From Gemmatimonadota bacterium (GTDB taxonomy: Bacteria > Gemmatimonadota > Gemmatimonadetes > Longimicrobiales > Gaopeijiaceae), in contig JAPPNN010000038.1 of the NCBI GenBank assembly GCA_028873815.1, positions 1 to 44,920 on the forward strand: DNA of 44,920 nucleotides, given 5' to 3'. Numbering within the stretch: the stretch's first letter is position 1; every line of letters begins with the position of its first letter. Both the position numbers and the translations under genes were made by a program. The notes under the pieces are model-generated. The model had not been told where the DNA came from and ran no database searches. It saw only the letters and a program-made list of their open reading frames with translations. This document shows, piece after piece, positions 8,551 through 15,543 of this stretch.

Positions 8551-9927
8551 TCACCGCAATTCGGCCCAGCGAACCAGTTCGCCCAGCGGACGGCTTCCGT
8601 CGTGGAGCCAGTCCGAATCGGGGAACGGAATCTGGTCCAGAGGCACGATCCTCGTCGCGCCCATGGCAGCCAGCGCTTCGGCGAAGGCGTGGCGACGCGC
8701 TCCCAGGCCGGCGACTCCCACGGTCTGAAGGACCCGGGCCAGCGGCGCCAGGACCTGCTGGCAGCCGGCAAGGTCCGACACCGGCACGACCCACGCGGTA
8801 CGGCCGCCCACCGGCTCGAAGAGCTCCGGCGGGGCGAGCGCCACGGTCCAGGCCCCGGCATTGCCGGCCCAACACCGGATGTCGCCCGAGACCGCGCGTT
8901 GTACCGCGAGCCGTCCGCGCAACTGGTGCCGTGTGGACAACTCGCCCTCGGACGCGGCCGCCGGAGGCAGCGTGTGCGCCAGCCCCTCCAGGGAGGCTGC
9001 CAGACGGCCGCACCAGCGGGCTGCATCGCCGTGGTTGCCGAGGAACAGAACGAGGTGCGTGCTGACGCAACCCTTCTGGTCGAACAGGGCCGCGGCCCGG
9101 GCGGCCTGGTGATCGGCATCGGCGGCCCCGCCCGGATCCACGATCGCGACGCCGAGGCGGTTGGGGTGCTCGATCAGCCGCGTGGCGGCGGGGGTTCTGG
9201 CGCGAATGGACTCGATGGTGTCGTCGCCGCCGTACACGACAACCTGGTCGGCACGGGTGAGGACTTCCCGTTCCCAGGCCTCCCAGCCCGGGTCGCCGCC
9301 GGGCCAGTACTGGACCGCCACCGCGCCGCGCAGCCGATCGTCCGCGCGATGCAACTCGCGGGCGAACCGGGCGGTCAGGGCGACGTCCCCGGCACCGGGC
9401 TTGGCCAGCACCGGCGACTTGACCAGCAATGCCCGAATGATGGACGTGACGGTCACGCCCGGCACCGATCCCGCACCGATGTGCAGGGTGACACCCGGCG
9501 CGGCGGCACGGACCTCTCTCCCGGCCCCGTCGACGAACCGGTCCAGCGCGGCGGGATCGGGAAACTCCGAGCGCAGCAGGCGATGCAGAGAATCGGTGGT
9601 CCACGTGTCGGCCATCCCCCGGATCACGACGCGCGCCATGGCCGGCGTGAGGCCCGCATTGGCGGCGACCTCGGTCACGACGCGATTGTCCAGTCCCGCG
9701 GCGAAACGTTCGCCGACGGCGCCGAGAACATTCGCGAGGTCGCTGGCGCGCATGCCTCCCAAGCGCCTTCGCGACTCGCGCAACGACGAGATCAAACGAC
9801 GGGCTAAGTGCTGGTCCGACTGGGGGTAACGCGTGCTGATCCCACCGGCCGTTCCCGCTTGCAGCGCGCCCGGTGCCGGAAGGTCCGGAGGCCAGACCCA
9901 GGCGTCGGTCGGGGGGCCGCCGCTCAT
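8551..9927 (-). CDS. luxC: LuxC-like acyl-CoA reductase / fatty aldehyde-forming reductase
   Basis: Reduces a fatty acyl thioester to a long-chain aldehyde with NADPH; in luminous bacteria it takes acyl groups from LuxE. The product is 458 residues, normal for the family. Family features include LHIGAGSVPGVTVTSIIRAL, the nucleotide-binding region around VVVYGGDDTIESIR, and the probable acyl-accepting cysteine in FDQKGCVSTHLVLFLGN. The frame is open to 10161, but ATG 9927 overlaps the luxE stop by four bases (ATGA) and removes a non-conserved tail. No luciferase (luxA, luxB) or luxD is present in the window, so bioluminescence is not indicated; aldehyde for another product is more likely. Confidence 0.85.
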   Translation of the reverse strand: MSGGPPTDAWVWPPDLPAPGALQAGTAGGISTRYPQSDQHLARRLISSLRESRRRLGGMRASDLANVLGAVGERFAAGLDNRVVTEVAANAGLTPAMARVVIRGMADTWTTDSLHRLLRSEFPDPAALDRFVDGAGREVRAAAPGVTLHIGAGSVPGVTVTSIIRALLVKSPVLAKPGAGDVALTARFARELHRADDRLRGAVAVQYWPGGDPGWEAWEREVLTRADQVVVYGGDDTIESIRARTPAATRLIEHPNRLGVAIVDPGGAADADHQAARAAALFDQKGCVSTHLVLFLGNHGDAARWCGRLAASLEGLAHTLPPAAASEGELSTRHQLRGRLAVQRAVSGDIRCWAGNAGAWTVALAPPELFEPVGGRTAWVVPVSDLAGCQQVLAPLARVLQTVGVAGLGARRHAFAEALAAMGATRIVPLDQIPFPDSDWLHDGSRPLGELVRWAELR

Positions 9928-11141
9928 CGGCCCGCCAGGCGCAGAAACGACTCGGCCATGAGCGAGCAACCGCGGAGGCTGGCGCCCGGTGCGCGTCCGG
10001 CCAGTTCGATGCCGCCCTCGCCGGTCGTGCTTCCGAGGTCCTCGGTGAGGATGTGGCAGATCGAGCCCGCGTTGGCGAGATCGAAGTGGCACAGCAGTCC
10101 GGGCTGTCCCGGCGGCAGGGGCGACAGGGTGGCCGGGTCCAGAGCGCGCGTGCGCACCCACGGAGGGAATCGGTGACGACGCGGGAGCGGTGCTTCGCCC
10201 GCCAGGCTGCTACCCGCCACGCCGTCGTACGCCTGCGACAGGAGTTCGGTCATTCCGTACTCGTTGACGATGCGGGACGGACCGACGGCCAGCGTGCGTT
10301 CGACCCGCTGGTAGAGCGTGCCGCGATTCACCTCCGCGACCCGCCCCTTGAAACCGCCCGTCTCCATGATGCGGGAGCCGGGAGGAAGCGGCAGGCGCCG
10401 CGAGCCCAGCGCATCCATTAGATGGACGAGAGAGAAGGCCGTCGTCAGGAGCAGGACGGGGTCCGTCCCGCGGGCCGCGTTTCGCACCAAGTCCACATCG
10501 ACGCCCATCACGGGATCGAACGCCCACACCGTTCCGGTTACCTCGGCCTCGTCCGCAATGAACCCCGCCATCCGGGCAAGAGACGAATCGGCCACGACCG
10601 CGGGGTCGGGGATCAGCGACACCATGAGCACCCGTTCGACGCCCCGCAGGAGGTGCCGCCTGTAGTTTCCGCGCGCGGCCGCCCTGTAGAGGTCCAGGCT
10701 GGCCACATGGTGTTCGCCCCGCCCACCCCGGCGGCCGCTCGTCCCGCTCGTCCGGAACACCGCCTCCGGTGTGTCGCAGACGATCGCCACGTCCCGGAAG
10801 GCCATCACCGGAATCGGCGGGATCTCGTGCCAGACCGCAGGCTCCGCACCCGGTGCCTTGTCCCAGAAGCGCCGCAGTATCGGGTTCGACGCCCGCTGGA
10901 AGGCGTGAATACGCAGCGCCAGGAGGTTGAACGCGTCTCCCGCCGCCAGGTCGGCGGCCGTGATGTTCCCTACGAACCCGCCAGCGCCCCGCCGGCTTCC
11001 GGTTGCGGCGTCGTCGCCCGCTGGCTGGGAGGTCCTCGCGAGACCGCTGTCCTGAGCGCCCCACCCGCGGAACAGCGCAGCGAGTTCCCGCAATGCGCCA
11101 GCCACGGAAGAGGTCGCAAACGAACCGGATTCACCCGTCAT
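9924..11141 (-). CDS. luxE: LuxE-like acyl-protein synthetase
   Basis: Adenylates a fatty acid and transfers the acyl group to its own cysteine and then to LuxC. The product is 405 residues. The adenylation loop FRTSGTSGRRGGR is clear, with INEYGMTE-like text (VNEYGMTELLSQAY) further on. The C terminus ends with GASLRGCSLMAESFL, matching the position of the acyl-carrying cysteine of LuxE. ATG 11141 is chosen because it lies 17 bases after the amidohydrolase stop and starts a family-like N terminus; the longer frame to 11543 is antisense shadow. Stop and luxC start overlap, so the pair is translationally coupled. The two together should convert free fatty acid to aldehyde. Confidence 0.87.
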   Translation of the reverse strand: MTGESGSFATSSVAGALRELAALFRGWGAQDSGLARTSQPAGDDAATGSRRGAGGFVGNITAADLAAGDAFNLLALRIHAFQRASNPILRRFWDKAPGAEPAVWHEIPPIPVMAFRDVAIVCDTPEAVFRTSGTSGRRGGRGEHHVASLDLYRAAARGNYRRHLLRGVERVLMVSLIPDPAVVADSSLARMAGFIADEAEVTGTVWAFDPVMGVDVDLVRNAARGTDPVLLLTTAFSLVHLMDALGSRRLPLPPGSRIMETGGFKGRVAEVNRGTLYQRVERTLAVGPSRIVNEYGMTELLSQAYDGVAGSSLAGEAPLPRRHRFPPWVRTRALDPATLSPLPPGQPGLLCHFDLANAGSICHILTEDLGSTTGEGGIELAGRAPGASLRGCSLMAESFLRLAGR

Positions 11142-11158
11142 GTCCCGGACATCGCACG

Positions 11159-12841
11159 CTATCCGACCCGCCCGCGTACCGCGCGGCCTCCCAGGTCCCC
11201 GGTCTGTTCCCCTTCCCGGATCGTGTGCACGCCCGAGACGACGACATGCGCGACGCCTTCGGGGTACTGGTGCGGATCGTCGAAGGTCGCACGGTCGCGT
11301 ACGGTGTCGGGGTTGAAGACGACGATGTCGGCCACGGCGCCCTCCCTCAGCACGCCACGGTCGCGGAGCCCGAGCTTTCGCGCAGGGAGGCCCGACATCT
11401 TGTGCACGGCGCTCTCCAGGCTCATGGCTCCCTGCTCGCGCACGTAGTGGCCCAGCACCCGGGGGAAGCTGCCGTAGCCGCGCGGGTGCGGCGAGGATCG
11501 CGAAAGCGGGCCGTAGGGCGCGTAGGCGCCGCCGTCGGAGCACACCATGCCGAGGTGATGGTACAGCATGCGCGCCGTGTTCTCCTCGGACATGCCGAAT
11601 CCGATCATTCCGACGCTGCCGCCCGCGTCCCTGAGCAACCGCACGGTGAGGGCGTAGGGATCCTCGCCGAGTTCGGCCGCCAGCTCGCCGAGCCGCCGGC
11701 CCCGCGCGGCCGCGTTGGGGCCGCCGATCCGGGTGATCTGCACGGCGTCCCAGGAGCCCAGCAGCGCGATCTTGTCGCGGCAGGCGCGCTCGAGCGCCGG
11801 GCCCGTGTCCGGATCGGCGAGCCGCGCCAGGAACCGCGCCGTGCCGCCGGCCCGGGCCGAGGCGGGGAAGAGGTTCGACAGCCCTGTGGCGTAGGCGACG
11901 TACGGGTAGCGGTCGAAGTGCACGTCAACGCCCGCCGCGCGCGCCGCTTCGATCGCCGCGAGCGCCGCGTCGGCCTTCCAGTGATTGCGCTCTCCCTGCG
12001 CCTTGAGGTGCGAGACCTGGACCGCCACCCCGGCCACCCGTCCCACGTGCAGCGCCTCTTCGATCGCGCCCAGCAGGCGATCGTCCTCGTTGCGCATGTG
12101 CGAAGCGTACGGGTAGACCGTGCCGCGCAGTTCGGCCGCCAGGGCCACCAACTCGTCGCGGCCGGCGAAGCTGCCCGGCGTGTATTCGAGCCCCGTGGAG
12201 AGCCCCACGGCGCCCCCCGCCAGCCCCTCACGCACCAGCGCGCGCATGCGCTCGATCTCGGAAGCCGTCGCCGGGCGGTCCGCGCCGCCCACCACGAAGC
12301 CGCGGATCGTGCCATGCCCGACCATCGACGCCACGCTCACCGCCGGGCGCGTCCGGTCGATACGGTCCAGGAACCCGCCGATGTCGCGGAAGTCGATTTC
12401 CACATCGAAGTCGCGCCGGTAGCGGTCGCGCGTCGACTCGAACGCGGCGTCGCTCCACGGTCCGATCGAGCTGCCGTCCTGCCCAACCACCTCCAGGGTG
12501 ACGCCCTGCCTGACCCGGCTCTCTGCGCGGGGATTCACCAGCAGCGACAGGTCTGCGTGGGAGTGGATGTCGACGAACCCTGGCGCGACCGCCATGCCCC
12601 GGGCGTCGATCTCGACCGCGCCCGTCGCGGCCACATCGCCGACCGTGGCAATGCGGTCGCCGTCGATGGCGATGTCCCCGGTGCGGGGGGAGCCCCCCGT
12701 GCCGTCGTAGAGGGTGCCGTGACGGATTACCAGCGCCTGGCGATTGCGGGTGGCCGCGACCCAGGGCGTGGCAGGCCGCCCAAGGCCTGCCAGCCCTGCC
12801 AGCCCTACCGCACCGCCCGCCAGAAAGTCGCGTCGCTTCAC
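11159..12841 (-). CDS. Tat-exported N-acyl-D-amino-acid deacylase family amidohydrolase
   Basis: Metal-dependent TIM-barrel hydrolase, 560 residues, related to D-aminoacylase and N-acyl-D-glutamate/aspartate deacylases that split N-acyl-D-amino acids into a carboxylic acid and amino acid. A Tat signal (MKRRDFLAGGAVGLAGLAGL) starts the protein. The metal site HSH is in APGFVDIHSHADL, further ligands are in VQVSHLKAQG, and the late Asp is in MVCSDGGAYAPYG. The D-aminoacylase bridging Cys (normally GNCG) is replaced: the text is EVVGQDGSS, giving Asp. The start is GTG 12841, sharing GTGA with the stop of the small coiled-coil gene. Next come luxE and luxC, so liberated fatty acids could feed them, although the enzyme itself is predicted to be extracytoplasmic. 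Confidence 0.85.
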   Translation of the reverse strand: MKRRDFLAGGAVGLAGLAGLGRPATPWVAATRNRQALVIRHGTLYDGTGGSPRTGDIAIDGDRIATVGDVAATGAVEIDARGMAVAPGFVDIHSHADLSLLVNPRAESRVRQGVTLEVVGQDGSSIGPWSDAAFESTRDRYRRDFDVEIDFRDIGGFLDRIDRTRPAVSVASMVGHGTIRGFVVGGADRPATASEIERMRALVREGLAGGAVGLSTGLEYTPGSFAGRDELVALAAELRGTVYPYASHMRNEDDRLLGAIEEALHVGRVAGVAVQVSHLKAQGERNHWKADAALAAIEAARAAGVDVHFDRYPYVAYATGLSNLFPASARAGGTARFLARLADPDTGPALERACRDKIALLGSWDAVQITRIGGPNAAARGRRLGELAAELGEDPYALTVRLLRDAGGSVGMIGFGMSEENTARMLYHHLGMVCSDGGAYAPYGPLSRSSPHPRGYGSFPRVLGHYVREQGAMSLESAVHKMSGLPARKLGLRDRGVLREGAVADIVVFNPDTVRDRATFDDPHQYPEGVAHVVVSGVHTIREGEQTGDLGGRAVRGRVG

Positions 12842-13125
12842 GTCCCGTCGCTCCTCAGGGCCGCTCTTCCTCCAGCCCCCAACCTGCCCGCCGCGATCCC
12901 GCCCGACCGCAGAATCTTGAGCTGCTGCCTCGCCTGCTCGCGTTTCACGAGATCGACGACCGAGGCGAGGTGGTTTTCCATTTCGGCGTAATCGTCGCCC
13001 GGGAAGCCGTCCGCTTCGGACTGCTCGAGGGCCTCCTGGAGTCCGCGAACCTCGCGGCGCGCCTTTTCGAGGGCTCGTTGCAGCCGGTTCAGTGCTCGGC
13101 GGATGTCGGCGTCCAGTGTCTTCAT
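12838..13125 (-). CDS. Small coiled-coil protein of unknown function (95 aa)
   Basis: Very polar, helical 95-residue protein: MKTLDADIRRALNRLQRALE, then a heptad-like charged segment and a central EMENHLASVVDLVKREQARQ, probably a coiled coil, ending in a glycine-rich tail. No signal, membrane helix or recognised domain. Both ends overlap neighbours by four bases: its ATG with the stop of the PIN toxin (ATGA) and its stop with the GTG start of the amidohydrolase (GTGA). This linkage argues strongly that it is translated. It could be a third component of the toxin-antitoxin module or an unrelated adaptor. Confidence 0.65.
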   Translation of the reverse strand: MKTLDADIRRALNRLQRALEKARREVRGLQEALEQSEADGFPGDDYAEMENHLASVVDLVKREQARQQLKILRSGGIAAGRLGAGGRAALRSDGT

Positions 13126-13550
13126 GGCATGTAAGGATGCGCGGACGGGTCCAGCACCGCCACGCCCGCGGGTTCGAAATGTCGCACGTTGCGGGTCACG
13201 ACCGTCAACCCGTGCTCGAGCGCGGTCGCGGCGATAAGCAAATCGGGGCTGCCGTGTCCGTGTTCTCGTGTCAGGTGGCCCCAGCGGCGCGCGACCGAGG
13301 TATCGACGGGCAGGATGCGGTCGGCGTAGAGCCGGACGAGGTTGTCCAGCCACGCGCCCAGGCGGTCGGCGAACCCGGGATTGCGTTGGCGCTCCCTGGC
13401 GATACCGCGCTCGATCTCGCCCACCGTCACGACGCTCAGGTGCAGGTCCGCGGCACGCTGAGCCGCAACCCAGCCGACGATCTCCGGATTGCGGTCGGGT
13501 CTGCGGAGCGCCGAAAGGACGTCGGTATCGATCAGGTACATGTGGGCCAC
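13122..13550 (-). CDS. vapC: PIN-domain ribonuclease toxin (VapC/FitB type)
   Basis: Toxin RNase of a type II toxin-antitoxin pair, 142 residues. The acidic PIN site is complete: Asp8 (and Asp10) in LIDTDVLSAL, Glu45 in TVGEIERG, Asp103 in GSPDLLIAATA and the TRN motif ending at Asn121. The order (LIDTDVLS, GEIERG, SPDLLIAATA) resembles FitB/VapC proteins that cut tRNA or other structured RNA. Start is GTG 13550 or ATG 13541; the latter would remove three residues only. The antitoxin gene lies 34 bases upstream, and the stop overlaps the next gene, so toxin translation is coupled to a non-toxin gene. Confidence 0.92.
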   Translation of the reverse strand: MAHMYLIDTDVLSALRRPDRNPEIVGWVAAQRAADLHLSVVTVGEIERGIARERQRNPGFADRLGAWLDNLVRLYADRILPVDTSVARRWGHLTREHGHGSPDLLIAATALEHGLTVVTRNVRHFEPAGVAVLDPSAHPYMP

Positions 13551-13584
13551 CCCTGGGAGGACACCGGAGGCCTTCCGCGGGCGG

Positions 13585-13839
13585 CTAGAAATCCACCGGA
13601 CGCGGCTTCACGGTCAGGCGCCGCAACTCGCCGCCGCCCCGCGGAATGGCAAGCAACAGATCCTGGAGCGAAGGGGCGTTGGCGTCCTCCAGGCGTTGCA
13701 AGCGCTCGTAGTCGGCGGTCGCCAGCACCACTACCGCCGGCTTGCCGTGACGGGTCACGCGCTGGGGGTATCCGGCCATGGCCTCGCGGACGACGGCGCT
13801 GAAGCGGTTCTTGGCATCCTGGAGCTTCCAGTCGGGCAT
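13585..13839 (-). CDS. Phd/YefM-family antitoxin
   Basis: Antitoxin partner of the adjacent PIN toxin, 84 residues. The N-terminal DNA-binding Phd/YefM fold is seen in WKLQDAKNRFSAVVREAM and the motif PQRVTRHGKPAVVVLATADY. The disordered C-terminal part (from about residue 50) is expected to wrap the toxin and end with the tail RPVDF. ACAGGAACC precedes the ATG at 13839 as a weak ribosome site. Antitoxin-first order is normal for autoregulation, and a good promoter lies about 40 bases upstream. Confidence 0.92.
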   Translation of the reverse strand: MPDWKLQDAKNRFSAVVREAMAGYPQRVTRHGKPAVVVLATADYERLQRLEDANAPSLQDLLLAIPRGGGELRRLTVKPRPVDF

Positions 13840-13878
13840 GACGGTTCCTGTTTTATGGACAGATTATCAGGCTAGACG

Positions 13879-13906
13879 AATTTACTGGCCAGATCGGAGT
13901 TGTCAA
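13879..13906 (-). promoter_or_regulatory. Sigma-70-like promoter for the antitoxin-toxin-amidohydrolase-luxE-luxC unit
   Basis: On the minus strand TTGACA (13906-13901) and TAAATT (13884-13879) are separated by 16 bases, a close match to the bacterial housekeeping consensus. It lies 40 bases upstream of the Phd-type antitoxin start and is in a distinctly AT-rich patch. It is the only convincing promoter found ahead of the six coupled genes running to 8551. Confidence 0.55.
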
Positions 13907-14017
13907 GACGTGCCCGCGGTTGCGGCACCATTGGCCCGGAAGTACCTCTTTACTACCCTGTGGTGCACCCCCGCGGGTTCCGCCGCGGACCGCTCGAACC
14001 GCAGTGACCAGGACCAT

Positions 14018-14022
14018 GGAGG
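14018..14022 (+). promoter_or_regulatory. Ribosome binding site supporting a TTG start
   Basis: GGAGG nine bases before TTG 14032. An ATG at 14024 is only one base after the site and opens a three-codon ORF, so the amidohydrolase most likely starts at TTG 14032, or less likely at ATG 14062. Confidence 0.55.
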
Positions 14023-14031
14023 AATGACCCG

Positions 14032-15543
14032 TTGAACGCATCAGGATATACCAGGGGCTGCATGCTGGCTCTTGTGGCCGCGGCCGCAGCCGCCCTCGCC
14101 ATTCCCGCCCCGGCCGCCGCGCAGGAGACCTACGACATCGTGCTCGCGGGTGGGCGCGTCATGGACCCGGAGACGGGACTCGACGCGGTGCGAAACGTGG
14201 GCATCAACGGCTCCACGATCGCGGCAGTCTCGGAGGAGGCGCTCGTCGGCGAGGTGGTGCTGGACGTCGCCGGCCTGGTGGTCTCGCCCGGCTTCATCGA
14301 CCTCCACGCGCACGGCCAGACCAACCGCGCGAACGAGTTCCAGGCCCGCGACGGCGTCACGACCGCGCTCGAAATGGAGAGCGGGGTGGGCAGGCTCGCA
14401 GGCTACCTCGCGGAGCGCCGCAAGGGAGCAATCCTCAACTACGGAGCGACGGTCTCGCATATGTCGGTCCGGACGCTGGCGATGCCGCGTCGGCGGGACG
14501 CCGCGCAGAGTGCCCTCGAGGCCGCGGAGGACGATGCGGAAGGAGGGTTGGTGGAACTGTCGTTCGTCGCTTCGGTGGCCAGGTATGACCCGGTCGCACC
14601 CGACGAGTACCCGGCGCTGCGCGACGCCCTTTCCCAGGGGCTCGCCGAAGGCGCACTCGGGATCGGGATGGCACACCAATACTACCCGGGCGCGTCGCTC
14701 GAAGAGATCCTCGAGGTCTTCCGGTTCGCGTCGGAGGCGGGCACCACGATCTACACGCACGTGCGCGACATGAAGATCAGCGCGATCCAGGAGGTGCTCG
14801 CCAACGCGGTCGCCACCGGCGCGTCGCTGCATATCGTCCACATGAACAGTTCCAGCCTCTGGAACGTGTCCCCGGTCCTGGAACTGATCGGCGGCGTACA
14901 GGGCCGGGGCTTCGACGTCACGACCGAGGTCTACCCCTATACCGGGGCGTCCACCGGCCTCCAGTCCACCATCTTCGACCCCGGCTGGCAGGAAACGCTG
15001 CGGATCGGCTACGGCGACCTGCAGTGGCAGGACACCGGCGAGCGGCTCACGGAAGAGACGTTCAACAGCTACCGGGCGAGCGGCGGCACGGTGATCATCC
15101 ACATGATGCGGGAGGAATGGATCCGTGAAGCGCTGGCCACCGACTTCGTGATGGTCGCGTCGGACGGGATGCCCTACGCGCCCGGCGCGCATCCGCGCAG
15201 CGCGGGCACCTTCTCCCGCTTCCTGGGCCGCTACGTCCGGGACGAAGGGCTCATGCCGCTGATGGACGGCCTCGCCAGGATCACGATCATGCCGGCGAAG
15301 CGGCTGGAGGGCATGACGGACCAGGCGGCCGGGATGGGACGTCTGCAGGTGGGCGCGACGGCGGACATCACGGTGTTCGATCCCGCGACCATCATCGACA
15401 CCGCCACCTTCGAGGACGACCTGTCCTATTCGGAGGGGGTCGCACACGTGCTCGTGAATGGAGAATTCGTCGTGCGCGACGGGGAAAACGTTCCGGATGC
15501 GATGCCGGGGACGGCGATCGTCGGAAGAAAGGCGGGCGGATGA
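14032..15543 (+). CDS. Exported amidohydrolase, N-acyl-D-glutamate deacylase-like
   Basis: TIM-barrel metal hydrolase of the D-aminoacylase/N-acyl-D-glutamate deacylase group, 503 residues. The N terminus has a Sec signal peptide (LALVAAAAAALAIPAPAAAQ). Metal-site motifs are HAH in SPGFIDLHAHGQTN, a Glu-containing GVTTALEMESGV in place of the bridging Cys of D-aminoacylase, ETH-like TIYTHVRDMK, LHIVHMNSSS, and the late Asp in VMVASDGMPYAPG. The TTG start is supported by an upstream GGAGG; ATG 14062 would still keep the hydrophobic signal. The stop overlaps the next amidohydrolase by four bases. It is transcribed divergently from the toxin-antitoxin unit. Confidence 0.85.
   Translation: MNASGYTRGCMLALVAAAAAALAIPAPAAAQETYDIVLAGGRVMDPETGLDAVRNVGINGSTIAAVSEEALVGEVVLDVAGLVVSPGFIDLHAHGQTNRANEFQARDGVTTALEMESGVGRLAGYLAERRKGAILNYGATVSHMSVRTLAMPRRRDAAQSALEAAEDDAEGGLVELSFVASVARYDPVAPDEYPALRDALSQGLAEGALGIGMAHQYYPGASLEEILEVFRFASEAGTTIYTHVRDMKISAIQEVLANAVATGASLHIVHMNSSSLWNVSPVLELIGGVQGRGFDVTTEVYPYTGASTGLQSTIFDPGWQETLRIGYGDLQWQDTGERLTEETFNSYRASGGTVIIHMMREEWIREALATDFVMVASDGMPYAPGAHPRSAGTFSRFLGRYVRDEGLMPLMDGLARITIMPAKRLEGMTDQAAGMGRLQVGATADITVFDPATIIDTATFEDDLSYSEGVAHVLVNGEFVVRDGENVPDAMPGTAIVGRKAGG

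Noticed and set aside
8551..10161. Bioluminescence operon
   Set aside because: luxC and luxE homologues are present but no luciferase subunits, luxD or luxG-like genes occur in the window; orphan LuxC/LuxE pairs are known outside luminous bacteria.
13861..14031. tRNA or small RNA gene in the divergent gap
   Set aside because: No cloverleaf or T-loop motif was visible; the gap is explained by the divergent promoter and the ribosome site.
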